Assembly (NCBI GenBank): GCA_020697375.1 | Contig: JAJFBJ010000021.1 | Coordinates: forward strand, 1-47,801 | Length of the DNA stretch: 47,801 nt | Source: Nitrospira sp. | Lineage (GTDB): Bacteria > Nitrospirota > Nitrospiria > Nitrospirales > Nitrospiraceae | Direction: 5' to 3' | Shown: positions 26,416 through 34,738 of the stretch, one piece after another | How the letters are laid out: each line of letters opens with the position of its first letter | Numbering within the stretch: position 1 is the first letter of the stretch | Notes under the pieces: model-generated | What the model was told of the DNA's origin: nothing | The model's database searches: none | Seen by the model: the letters and a program-made list of their open reading frames with translations, nothing else | Made by a program: the position numbers and the translations under genes

Positions 26416-27395
26416 CCTTCAGGAATCGGCCAACCGACTTGTCTCCACCCATCAACTGCGGCAATCCAACGTTGGGAATCCACGAGGTGAGGATCGATAT
26501 GGTGCATTCCTCCCTGCGCCCAAAGCCTCCAACTTGGTCCGAACAGAGGACGCTGCGTGGCGAGCCGTTCACGGTAGGTGGCGACGGTCAGTTCCATAAT
26601 TTCAAACGCCCGTACTTTCGTTCCGTAAACTGGAGAACAATCTTGCGCGAACCTGACCATGCGATCGGCCCATACTACGACCCGTCCTGCCGGCCTGGCT
26701 GTATGCGGATCCTCCTGAATGATCGGGGATTGCGGATGTTCTTGCCAGGGCCCTCGAAGGTCAGGCGCATGATAGAGGCGAAGGGTGTCGTGAGCCAGAG
26801 TGGGATTGGTTTCACTGAATAACCACCACCGATCGTCATAGAAAAAGATGGAGCTATCATTGAAACGATGGCCCCGGAGCAAGATGTCGGTGCAGACCCA
26901 CTCCGTCGGAAAGGACTTAGCTTCGTACAAACGCACACTTTCCGCCTGATGGCTTTCAGGAATCATGTAATAACTGCCTTGCCATTCAAAGACATAGGGA
27001 TAGGACAGATGGAAAGATTCCCGTAACACAATCCTCTGATAGGCCCAGGCAAATCCGTCTTTGCTCGTCGCCCAGGCGATCTCTCCCCTATCAGTATCGA
27101 AATTGTAGACTTCAAAAAACATGTGCCACAGTTGGCCCGCTCGAAGCAGGAACGGATCCGCAACGAACAAGGCACGCACGTCCGACACGTCTTCCCGAGT
27201 CAAGACTGGATTGGCCTTCCCACTGGCATGCCTCAGGCGCAACGGTGAGGTCCCGGTGACTATTCCTATTGACCACAATTGGTGAATAGATCCCTGCTTG
27301 CCAAGCAGGCGATCCGCAATGCCTTCAGCACACAACTCACGAATTTTTCGCTTAACATACCATTTCCAAATCTGCCGTGACTCCGCCACTGTCAT
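26394..27395 (-). CDS. GINT1-like (glucosamine inositolphosphorylceramide transferase N-terminal) family protein
   Basis: A 333-residue protein with repeated W/F-rich, acidic blades typical of a five-bladed beta-propeller: FVADPFLLRAGQLWHMFFEV, IAWATSKDGFAW, SYPYVFEWQGSYYMIPES, FNDSSIFFYDDRWWLFSE and GGMHHIDPHLV. The ADPF and E-S motifs recall the GH43/GH32 propellers and the bacterial homologues of the N-terminal domain of plant GINT1. The biochemical role of the stand-alone bacterial form is unknown; sugar transfer or glycan hydrolysis are the obvious candidates. It starts in a 4-bp ATGA overlap with the SDR gene, so translation is coupled. Confidence 0.75.
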   Translation of the reverse strand: MTVAESRQIWKWYVKRKIRELCAEGIADRLLGKQGSIHQLWSIGIVTGTSPLRLRHASGKANPVLTREDVSDVRALFVADPFLLRAGQLWHMFFEVYNFDTDRGEIAWATSKDGFAWAYQRIVLRESFHLSYPYVFEWQGSYYMIPESHQAESVRLYEAKSFPTEWVCTDILLRGHRFNDSSIFFYDDRWWLFSETNPTLAHDTLRLYHAPDLRGPWQEHPQSPIIQEDPHTARPAGRVVVWADRMVRFAQDCSPVYGTKVRAFEIMELTVATYRERLATQRPLFGPSWRLWAQGGMHHIDPHLVDSQRWIAAVDGWRQVGWPIPEGWQREKC

Positions 27396-28321
27396 TCACG
27401 ACCTGCACGAGAATGACTGGCATACCACGCAATCGTCTGCCGCAGTCCGTCATCCAAGGATGTCTGCGCCCGCCACTTCAATCGCTGGTAGGTCAGCTCC
27501 GTATCGGCACTTCGAACCGGTTCCATCGGTCGGTCCGGCAAATTTCCAAACAACGGCTGCGTCGCCGTTTTCATGAGCAGAGCAATCTGTTCTACAACCG
27601 ACCGTACCGTCCGTTTAGTCCCCGTCCCCAAATCGAGACATTCTCCTTCGATCTCAGGAGTCATAGCGGCAGTAATGAACGCATCAATGACATCTTCCAC
27701 GAATATCCAATCGACTTCCCACAGGCCCGAGGAAAGCTGAGGGGCCTGTTGTCTGAGCAAGGAAAGAACGACGGAGGGTACGATCTTATTTGGATCCTGG
27801 GCGGGCCCAAATGTCATAAATGGTGTGAGCACCACACAGGGGGTTTCATAAAGTGAGTAAAACATCCGCGCATAGACGCTGGACGCCCACTTGGCAGCGG
27901 CATAGGGAGAGCTAGGAGTTGGTGGATGTTCGCCTCGGATTGGCTCAGTGAGCGACCCGGTCATTACAATACGCCTACATCCGGCTTCTGTTCCCGCCAC
28001 CAAGACATTGACGGCACTTATCAAGAGCCCCTCAATCGCCGGTAACACCAGCTCAAGATCTGGCTTGGCCCCGGCAGCGCCAGCCAAGTGGTACACAACC
28101 TTCGGCCTCAGCTCGGTTAGAAGCTTCCTGACGTGGTGAATCGATGACAGATCGCTCTGCCACCAGATCGGGCCACCTCGTTCAGATGCCCGATGAGAGC
28201 GAGAGGTCGCATGGACTTCTGCCCCCAGCCCAATTAGTCGTCGGCAGAGATGTGATCCGAGGAACCCACTCCCACCTGTGATAAGGACTTTGTGTCCCTG
28301 CCAGCTATCAAGACATGACAT
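27392..28321 (-). CDS. NAD-dependent epimerase/dehydratase (SDR), probable NDP-sugar ketoreductase or epimerase
   Basis: A 309-residue extended SDR with GGSGFLGSHL at about 16-25, VVYHLAGAAG, MTGSLTEP carrying the catalytic serine, and the YAAAK active-site motif at about 140. Overall it resembles the 4-ketoreductases/epimerases that finish branched or deoxy NDP-sugars. It lies close to the C-methyltransferase, DUF4910 and dioxygenase genes, which supports such a role. Which keto-sugar it acts on cannot be told. The ATG at 28321 lacks a clear ribosome-binding site and lies 12 nt after the dioxygenase gene. Its end overlaps the GINT1-like gene by ATGA. Confidence 0.86.
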   Translation of the reverse strand: MSCLDSWQGHKVLITGGSGFLGSHLCRRLIGLGAEVHATSRSHRASERGGPIWWQSDLSSIHHVRKLLTELRPKVVYHLAGAAGAKPDLELVLPAIEGLLISAVNVLVAGTEAGCRRIVMTGSLTEPIRGEHPPTPSSPYAAAKWASSVYARMFYSLYETPCVVLTPFMTFGPAQDPNKIVPSVVLSLLRQQAPQLSSGLWEVDWIFVEDVIDAFITAAMTPEIEGECLDLGTGTKRTVRSVVEQIALLMKTATQPLFGNLPDRPMEPVRSADTELTYQRLKWRAQTSLDDGLRQTIAWYASHSRAGRE

Positions 28322-28333
28322 ACAGGCAACACA

Positions 28334-29275
28334 TTAGTGCGGCGATGCAGAGACATCCTTCGGTTTGTACTGTAGCTCACCGTCTATCGTCGCCCCATCA
28401 TCGTACAAGGCAACGATCTCGGCTGGAATTTGAGACAAATCTGTGCCACGTAGGTAGTCACGCATGGTGGTTCCGGTACATTCCTCATCCACATGAGGCG
28501 CGCCCCGCCGTGCGGCGGCATCATCTACATTCACCACGCGGAAATCGATACTGAATCGTGTCTTACCGGATGTATTCGGGACGCTGGAATGAAGTTGGGC
28601 TGCCGAAAACAAAATAATACCGCCCGCCGGGACAATGATGCGAATCTGAGGATTCACCTCAATTGTTTCTATGGGCTTCGAAAGTGGTCGTGGGTCGGCT
28701 TTCAGAAACTGCGAGACATGTCCGCCGCGATGCTGCTTGTTCCATTCATAATAATTGTGGTCGCGAGAATCATTTTTGACGGCCCGATTCCAATAGATTT
28801 GGTGAAAGGCCATCGCATTGTCTGACCGAATGTCATAGATGGGGATCCACCAATTAATTTGGCATGGAGGGGCCGAATACCAAGTATCTCTATGTGGATG
28901 CCAAGCATAGGCGATACCGGTGGTGAGATAGTTGTCACTCGTCGAACTTCGCATTTTCGGAACGTCGAAATATGTTTTCTCGAGATCGGCCCCCATCTCC
29001 GCCAGCAAAGCCTTCAGGTGTTTCTTGGATTCCGGATGATGAATAAACTGTGGCTTCAATTTTCCCAACACCTCAGCATATTGCTCAACCGGCATGTGGT
29101 ACTGCGCCATCTCTGGATCATAGGGCGCAAAGGCCTCTGTTATGAGTTCACGAGCGTGTTCGACTAATGCGAGCGAGTGCTTCCGGGGTGAATACGCAAC
29201 CAATTGCCCCTCAAATATCAACTTCCTTCTTTCATCATCTGTTAATTTGGCATCATAGTAGAGCGTATTGTTCAT
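28334..29275 (-). CDS. Non-haem Fe(II)/2-oxoglutarate-type dioxygenase
   Basis: A 313-residue protein with a double-stranded beta-helix oxygenase pattern. The metal triad is visible as H128-x-D130 (in WHPHRDTW) and H229 (in AAQLHSSVPN). R240 or R246 is available for 2-oxoglutarate binding (SGKTRFSIDFR). These residues suggest an active oxygenase of the phytanoyl-CoA hydroxylase superfamily. In a sugar locus it may hydroxylate or oxidise a nucleotide sugar or a substituent. A very strong AGGAGGT lies 6 nt before the ATG. The 147-bp gap upstream contains a 12-bp palindrome GGCTACGTAGCC at 29308-29319 and no other recognisable element. Confidence 0.78.
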   Translation of the reverse strand: MNNTLYYDAKLTDDERRKLIFEGQLVAYSPRKHSLALVEHARELITEAFAPYDPEMAQYHMPVEQYAEVLGKLKPQFIHHPESKKHLKALLAEMGADLEKTYFDVPKMRSSTSDNYLTTGIAYAWHPHRDTWYSAPPCQINWWIPIYDIRSDNAMAFHQIYWNRAVKNDSRDHNYYEWNKQHRGGHVSQFLKADPRPLSKPIETIEVNPQIRIIVPAGGIILFSAAQLHSSVPNTSGKTRFSIDFRVVNVDDAAARRGAPHVDEECTGTTMRDYLRGTDLSQIPAEIVALYDDGATIDGELQYKPKDVSASPH

Positions 29276-29422
29276 GCGGCACCTCCTCTGGCATCACACA
29301 AGGGAAAGGCTACGTAGCCGCCGATGTTCCATCAGCCGGTCACTTATCGAACGGACCTCTGGCTTCATCATCGGTTACGCCTTTGGTAATCCACGCGGGC
29401 TCTCTCTTCAGGTATGCTGACT

Positions 29423-30736
29423 TCACATGTCATCTACTGAACGCAACAAACCCTGAGCAGCCAACGCATCCGCGGCAGACCTGATAGATGAAAAGGGCAA
29501 CCGAGCCTGCTCGGCAATTTGCAGCAGAGTGTGGGCCCCATCGGAAAGGTTTAAAACCCAGAGAAGGGACAGTTCCGCGCTGCGATTTGTTATGGTGCCC
29601 CCCATCATGCGGTAGAGGCCTCGCTTGCCTAATTGTGGTTCGCAGTGTGGCACTGTGTTCAGATACGCTCTATTGGCCTCCAGCACTTCTATGACGGAAT
29701 GAACGATTTCGAGCGAACGGGCCAAGGATGTCGGTTTCACAAAATCGAGGTTGTCCGCGGAGGTATGATATTCCGGATACCGCCCATTTGCCCGGCGCAT
29801 GAAGCATCCAACGGGCAGGTTGAAACCTGGCGACCCATATTGTCGCTCATCATAGCCATAGGGGATAAAATCTGTGAGCTCGTATGGGTCCCCGGAATGT
29901 TGCAGAACATGGGCAAACACTGCATCAATGTCCGCATTCCCCCTTCGGCTCTTTTTGTAGGTAAAGGCACCTTCGTCTCCCACACCAGTCATGACAAAAC
30001 CATGCTTGATCCTATCCACGCGCTCTCGGTTCAGCGCGAGCCAGGTAATGGCGCCGATAGTCACAGGAAGAAACAGGAAGCGATAGGAATATCGACGAGA
30101 CCGTCGTTCTAAGGCTTTGGCCAAAAATGTCGATACTGCGATCCCGGACAGGTTGTCATTACAAAGGGACGGATGACATGCGTGGCACGAAATGAGCACC
30201 TCATCAGTGGTTTCCCCAGGTATATAGAATTCGCCATAGGTCAAGTGTCCTTCTTTCAAAGAAGAGTCGATGACTACATCGTATTCCCCATCCTGAAGGT
30301 CTTGGTATTGCCTGTGAGGGAGACAGAACCCCCACGATTCTTTGTAGTAAGAAGTCCGATACGGAATCCAGTCAGGTTGATCAGGAATGGTGAAGAGATG
30401 CTCCTTGAGATCACGGAGTGGCATCCTTGCTCTAATCGGAGCACTGTAGCTGACTACGTGTAGATTGGACTTCTTGAAATCAAGAATCCGCACTCCCTGC
30501 TCATTGGCCACATAGGCGTCCTCAATATTCCATTCAAGCGGAACAGTCCAGTCGAACACTTGGGTGCCACTGGGCACTTCGAATATCCGCAAGGGGATAT
30601 GCCGTTGAATGGAGCGAAACGTCTCTCGGATTCCTTCCCCAGTGATACTTCTGCATATTGGATAGAGTTCGGCGATGAACTCATGCATGTCTTTGCCGCA
30701 CTGGTCGGACAGGACGGCCGGATGATCAGAACTCAC
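29423..30736 (-). CDS. DUF4910 / DUF2172 aminopeptidase-like protein with C-terminal winged helix
   Basis: A 437-residue protein of the M28-like family annotated as DUF4910/DUF2172. The central domain has LISCHACHPSLCNDNLSG at about 190-207, with His and Asp residues suited to zinc binding, an interrupted DUF2172 region around residue 150, GYDERQYGSPG at about 290 and PEYHTSADNLDF at about 320. The last 80 residues look like a winged helix-turn-helix. Members recur in polysaccharide loci with C-methyltransferases, but their reaction is unknown. Hydrolysis or formation of an amide on an amino sugar is speculative. The start is GTG with AAGG about 8 nt upstream. Confidence 0.82.
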   Translation of the reverse strand: MSSDHPAVLSDQCGKDMHEFIAELYPICRSITGEGIRETFRSIQRHIPLRIFEVPSGTQVFDWTVPLEWNIEDAYVANEQGVRILDFKKSNLHVVSYSAPIRARMPLRDLKEHLFTIPDQPDWIPYRTSYYKESWGFCLPHRQYQDLQDGEYDVVIDSSLKEGHLTYGEFYIPGETTDEVLISCHACHPSLCNDNLSGIAVSTFLAKALERRSRRYSYRFLFLPVTIGAITWLALNRERVDRIKHGFVMTGVGDEGAFTYKKSRRGNADIDAVFAHVLQHSGDPYELTDFIPYGYDERQYGSPGFNLPVGCFMRRANGRYPEYHTSADNLDFVKPTSLARSLEIVHSVIEVLEANRAYLNTVPHCEPQLGKRGLYRMMGGTITNRSAELSLLWVLNLSDGAHTLLQIAEQARLPFSSIRSAADALAAQGLLRSVDDM

Positions 30737-30800
30737 GAGATGGACCTTTCAAATACATGCTGACCGATGTCCTTACAACCAGGATATTCGACACGAACGA

Positions 30801-32036
30801 TCAAGGGCATACGTTAACTTCGGGAATCGGCACAATAAATTGACCGCCCCAACTACGGATGAAGCTCATCTGTTTTATGATTTCATCCTTGAGATTCCAG
30901 GCGAGAATCAGAACGTAATCGGGCTTCGTCTTCTTGATATGCTCAGGATCATATATTGCAAGGTGTACTCCGGGGAGCCAATGCCCTTGCTTGTGCGGAC
31001 TCCTGTCGACCAAATAATCGACAAAATCACTCCGTACCCCACAATAATTCAGAAGGGTACTTGCCTTGGCGGCCGCGCCGTAGGCGACGACCGATTTCCC
31101 CTCGCGCTTGGCTCGAATCAGGAACTCCAGGAGCGCTCGTTTTGTTTCCTGCGCTCTGCGTGAAAAGGATAGATAATGGTCGATGGCGGTAAGACCCTGC
31201 AATTCCTCCTTCTCACTCAAGGCGCTCAATCGCTGAGTCGCAGACTTCGTATGGTCCTCAGCATGACAAGCGTATATCCTTAAAGATCCACCATGCGTCG
31301 ATATTTCCTCGCCATCAAAAATGGTCAGACCGTGTCCAGCAAAAACCTGCTTTACCGTCGCCAAAGAGAAATAGGAAAAATGCTCATGATAAATCGTATC
31401 GAATTGATTCAACTCCATTAAGCGCATCAAATGGGGAAACTCGATTGTAATGACACCGCCTACCGACAGGAGAATCTTCAATCCCCCGACAAAATCATTC
31501 AAATTCGGCACGTGAGCCAAGACATTGTTGCCAATAATTAAGTCAGGTCGGCGTTCTTCTTGAACCAATTCCCTAGCCGTCTGCATGCCAAAAAATTTCA
31601 CACAGGAGGGAATCCCCTGCTTCATGGCCACTTCAGCCACATTCTTTGCTGGCTCAATCCCCAGCACACGAACTCCTCGCTCGACAAAATTCCGCAGCAG
31701 GTAGCCGTCATTGCTGGCAATCTCTATGACATAACTATGAGTTCCGAGAGCGAAGCGCTTGATCGCCATATCGACATAATCTTTCGCATGCTGGAGGAAC
31801 AGGTCAGAGTACGACGAAAAGTAAGCGTATTCGGAAAAAATATGGTCAGGGCTTTCGAATTCTTGAAGCTGAACGAGTAAACAGCGATGACACACAAACG
31901 CCCTCAATGGATAAAAGGGCTCCATCTGGTTCAATCGATCAGCCTTCAAATAGGAGTTGGCGAGCGGAGACATGCCAAGATCTAGAAAGACGTGTTGCAA
32001 GACTGTTCCACAAAACCGGCATTCGTCACGAGGCAT
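30801..32036 (-). CDS. Class I SAM-dependent methyltransferase, sugar C-methyltransferase (TylCIII/NovU type)
   Basis: A 411-residue protein with the three-part layout of NDP-hexose C-methyltransferases: an N-terminal zinc site (CRFC at residues 6-9, then CHRC near 50), a central SAM domain with VIEIASNDGYLL at about 103, and a C-terminal half carrying VAYGAAAKASTLLNY and PDYVLILAWN. Such enzymes add a methyl branch to a 4-keto-deoxy-sugar nucleotide. Two adjacent ATGs exist (32039, 32036); AAGGAG is better spaced for the second. The 4-keto substrate would require a 4,6-dehydratase, which is not identified in the window. Confidence 0.9.
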   Translation of the reverse strand: MPRDECRFCGTVLQHVFLDLGMSPLANSYLKADRLNQMEPFYPLRAFVCHRCLLVQLQEFESPDHIFSEYAYFSSYSDLFLQHAKDYVDMAIKRFALGTHSYVIEIASNDGYLLRNFVERGVRVLGIEPAKNVAEVAMKQGIPSCVKFFGMQTARELVQEERRPDLIIGNNVLAHVPNLNDFVGGLKILLSVGGVITIEFPHLMRLMELNQFDTIYHEHFSYFSLATVKQVFAGHGLTIFDGEEISTHGGSLRIYACHAEDHTKSATQRLSALSEKEELQGLTAIDHYLSFSRRAQETKRALLEFLIRAKREGKSVVAYGAAAKASTLLNYCGVRSDFVDYLVDRSPHKQGHWLPGVHLAIYDPEHIKKTKPDYVLILAWNLKDEIIKQMSFIRSWGGQFIVPIPEVNVCP

Positions 32037-32098
32037 CATGTTCTCCTTAGCTAGGGCAATCTGCGATCTCGGCGTCCAGGCGATCTCAGCACTCTCAG

Positions 32099-33460
32099 CT
32101 ACATCGACTCCGGAGTAAAGCCGACGCCTCGCCAGATCACTCCGGATTCCGCCATCTCTACCGGCTCAAAAATTCCTCGCCCATCAATGAGAAGCGGATG
32201 TTTCATGAGTTGGACGAAGTCGCTCGGTCGTATGGCGCGATACTCTGGCCATGCCGTGACAAGACAGCAAGCATCGCTTTTTTCAAGCGCTTTGGACCAG
32301 GTTTCAGCAAAGGTGACACGCATAAACTCCGATCTCTTCCTCCCTTGCGACATCGCAATGGGGTCATGCACGGTGACTCGAGCCCCTTTCTTCTGAAGCT
32401 CCGCCACCAACGGCAGGGCGGGCGATTCACGGAGGTCGTCTGTTCCAGGCTTGAATGCCAAGCCCAGAACAGCGACATCTTTTCCCGAAAGATTCATCTC
32501 TCTCTCCAATAGAGCAACCATGCGAAGAGGCTGATCGGCATTGATTTGCAGAACTGCATCCAGAATGCGCGTTGGCTCTCCCACCGCGCGGCCAAAGCTA
32601 CGCAGAGCCGCCACATCTTTTGGAAAACAACTTCCACCAAACCCCAATCCATGCCAGAGATATTCCGTTACTCCTGCCGCTCCAGTGGCCTGTCCGTTAA
32701 CAGGCGTGAGTCGCCTATCCAGGTGTACTCCCTTCCAGACCGAGCGAGCATCCACGCCTGGAACAGCTGAACACATATTGCCGATTTCATTTGAGAATGA
32801 AATCAGGGTGGCGAGGAAGGAATTGGATACGTATTTGATCATCTCCGCCGTACGGGGTGTTGTAACCAATATGGGGCAGTGGAAATCCTCATAGACCTTA
32901 AGAAACACTTCGGCAGTTCTGGGGTCTGTAACTCCGACAACAATACGATCCGGTACTCGAAAATCTTCCACAGCCCGGCCTTCGCGCAAAAATTCAGGGT
33001 TCATACATAAGCCCCAGCCGTCTCCCACTGGTCTACCGGAGCGAGACTCGATCGCCGCTTTCACAGGGCCCTCTGTCGTCCCCGGCAATACCGTGCTTTT
33101 CACCGCCACAACGTGATACCCGGATTTATCCGTCAAGGACCTTCCCACTTCCTCGGCGGCAGCCACGATTTGCGACATGTCCATTTGTCCATCAATCGTA
33201 GGGGTGCCGACGCAAATCAAGGTCACGTCAGAGTCGCGGATGGCATCCTGCGCGTCGGTGGTGGCAGATAACAGCCCATTAGCCCGCGCGGCGCGAAGCA
33301 ACTCTTCTAAGCCTATTTCGTGAATGGGTGGACGCCCGGCGTTAATCTCCCGCACGACCTCGGATCTAATATCGACACAAGTCACGCGATGTCCCCGCTC
33401 AGCCAAGCAGGTGCCTGACACCAGCCCCACATATCCCGTTCCAATCACAGATATCTTCAT
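32099..33460 (-). CDS. ugd: UDP-glucose 6-dehydrogenase
   Basis: A 453-residue enzyme oxidising UDP-glucose to UDP-glucuronate with two NAD. The NAD site is ISVIGTGYVGLV at about 3-14. VKSTVLPGTTEG, NPEFLREG and the substrate stretch FLKVYEDF are all present. The catalytic cysteine is C278 in GFGGSCFPKD. The C-terminal UDP-binding domain with LAFKPGTDDLRESPAL is complete. The ATG is 2 nt past the preceding SDR stop codon, with AGGT 7 nt upstream. It supplies UDP-GlcA to the two UXS-like enzymes, and the uronic acid could also be amidated by the asparagine-synthase-type protein. Confidence 0.96.
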   Translation of the reverse strand: MKISVIGTGYVGLVSGTCLAERGHRVTCVDIRSEVVREINAGRPPIHEIGLEELLRAARANGLLSATTDAQDAIRDSDVTLICVGTPTIDGQMDMSQIVAAAEEVGRSLTDKSGYHVVAVKSTVLPGTTEGPVKAAIESRSGRPVGDGWGLCMNPEFLREGRAVEDFRVPDRIVVGVTDPRTAEVFLKVYEDFHCPILVTTPRTAEMIKYVSNSFLATLISFSNEIGNMCSAVPGVDARSVWKGVHLDRRLTPVNGQATGAAGVTEYLWHGLGFGGSCFPKDVAALRSFGRAVGEPTRILDAVLQINADQPLRMVALLEREMNLSGKDVAVLGLAFKPGTDDLRESPALPLVAELQKKGARVTVHDPIAMSQGRKRSEFMRVTFAETWSKALEKSDACCLVTAWPEYRAIRPSDFVQLMKHPLLIDGRGIFEPVEMAESGVIWRGVGFTPESM

Positions 33461-33462
33461 GA

Positions 33463-34605
33463 TCAGACCTGTCGATCACCTGGTTCGTCTGTCGCCAACT
33501 CTTCTAATCCGACAAATCTTTCGTACCACTGCAGCATTCTGCTGAGGCCGGACTTGAGATCAACCAAGGGCTTATACCCCAACAATGAATGAGCCTTGGA
33601 AAGGTTGGGACACCGTCGGTTGGGATTATCCGTCAGATAATTTGCTTCATCACTGGACTTATGAATCACTCGTCGCTTGCAACCCGCGATGTCGATCAAC
33701 AGTTGGCCCAGTTCACGCATGGAAATTTCAGGCGATTCAGTTCCTACATTAAACGGTTCGGCATGATGGGAGGACAACAATGCCAGCAAGTAACCAGTGA
33801 GTGCATCTGACACGTAACAAAACGTGCGCGTCGGAGTTCCGTCAGACCGAAGTACAATATCGCGACCCGCAAGAATGTCACGACAAAAATCAGGCAGAAC
33901 CCGACCATCAGCCAGGCGCAAACCTGGCCCATAGTTGTTAAACGGTCTAACAATTTTGGCGGGCACACTGTATTGATGAAAGTACAAATAGCACAATGTC
34001 TCGCCCAAACGTTTTGATTCGTCATAACATGCACGAGGCCCAATACAGCCTACATTGCCTCGATAGGATTCATTCGTGGGAATTTCGTGGGCCGGAGGAT
34101 CCCCATAAATCTCACTTGAGCTAAAATAAAGAATACTTTCGCTTTGATGGCGTTTGGCCAGTTCAAGCATATTCCGTAATCCGGAGATATTCGTATCCAA
34201 AGTTTCCAGAGGATACTGTCGATAGACCTTCGGACTGGCAATGGATGCGCCATGGATGATGAAATCGAATTTTTCTCCGCCGACATCTGGCCAAGACTTG
34301 GTGATGTCATGCCTCATCATCCTCACATCGGGATTCCCCGCGACCAGCTCGGCCAACCAGCGCGGGCGGCCTCGAATATAATTGTCGGCGGCGACGACAG
34401 AAAGCCTTTCATCTTTCAGAACATTTCGATTGAGGTAGGAGAAAAAGTGGAGCAACCCAAACCCCAAGAACCCCGCAGCGCCGGTCACAAGAATGCGCTT
34501 GCCGCGGAAGGCCTCGAGACGTGTGCCCAAGGTCTGCACCATTCGCGCCCAATCTTCATCGAGCCAGACCTGTGCTCGCACGACTAGAGATGTGTCAACG
34601 GTCAT
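33463..34605 (-). CDS. UXS-like NAD-dependent SDR (UDP-glucuronate decarboxylase or related dehydratase)
   Basis: A 380-residue extended SDR with about 33 extra N-terminal residues before the NAD motif RILVTGAAGFLG. It shares with UXS proteins the HGASIASP block, SSSEIYGD, YDESK (catalytic Tyr and Lys) and FNNYGPG. The similarity to the 14007-15017 protein is clear but distant, suggesting a different product. It stands between the cytidylyltransferase and Ugd genes, so it could use either UDP-GlcA or a CDP-sugar. GAGAGG lies 6 nt before the ATG, and a pair of alternative hairpins lies just upstream of that site. It ends 2 nt before ugd. Confidence 0.84.
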   Translation of the reverse strand: MTVDTSLVVRAQVWLDEDWARMVQTLGTRLEAFRGKRILVTGAAGFLGFGLLHFFSYLNRNVLKDERLSVVAADNYIRGRPRWLAELVAGNPDVRMMRHDITKSWPDVGGEKFDFIIHGASIASPKVYRQYPLETLDTNISGLRNMLELAKRHQSESILYFSSSEIYGDPPAHEIPTNESYRGNVGCIGPRACYDESKRLGETLCYLYFHQYSVPAKIVRPFNNYGPGLRLADGRVLPDFCRDILAGRDIVLRSDGTPTRTFCYVSDALTGYLLALLSSHHAEPFNVGTESPEISMRELGQLLIDIAGCKRRVIHKSSDEANYLTDNPNRRCPNLSKAHSLLGYKPLVDLKSGLSRMLQWYERFVGLEELATDEPGDRQV

Positions 34606-34621
34606 TTACTGCCTCTCTTTC

Positions 34622-34651
34622 CCAACTATAGTTGGAGGGACTGACTCCAAC
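34622..34651 (-). promoter_or_regulatory. Two mutually exclusive hairpins upstream of the UXS-like gene
   Basis: The 14-bp perfect palindrome CCAACTATAGTTGG (34622-34635) shares an arm with a second inverted repeat, GTTGGAG (34631-34637) and CTCCAAC (34645-34651), separated by 7 nt. The shared arm can pair with only one partner at a time. In the minus-strand transcript the structure ends 4 nt before the GAGAGG ribosome-binding site (34612-34617). This is the architecture of a translational or transcriptional switch, but no ligand or leader peptide is evident. The rest of the 133-bp gap holds nothing else I can name. Confidence 0.45.
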
Positions 34652-34738
34652 CTCTTGCGCGTAGTAATCACCCACGTTATTAGAACCGTAGAACCGGTGC
34701 GACAGTCCGTCAGGGGCTCTTGTTATCAACGATACCCG

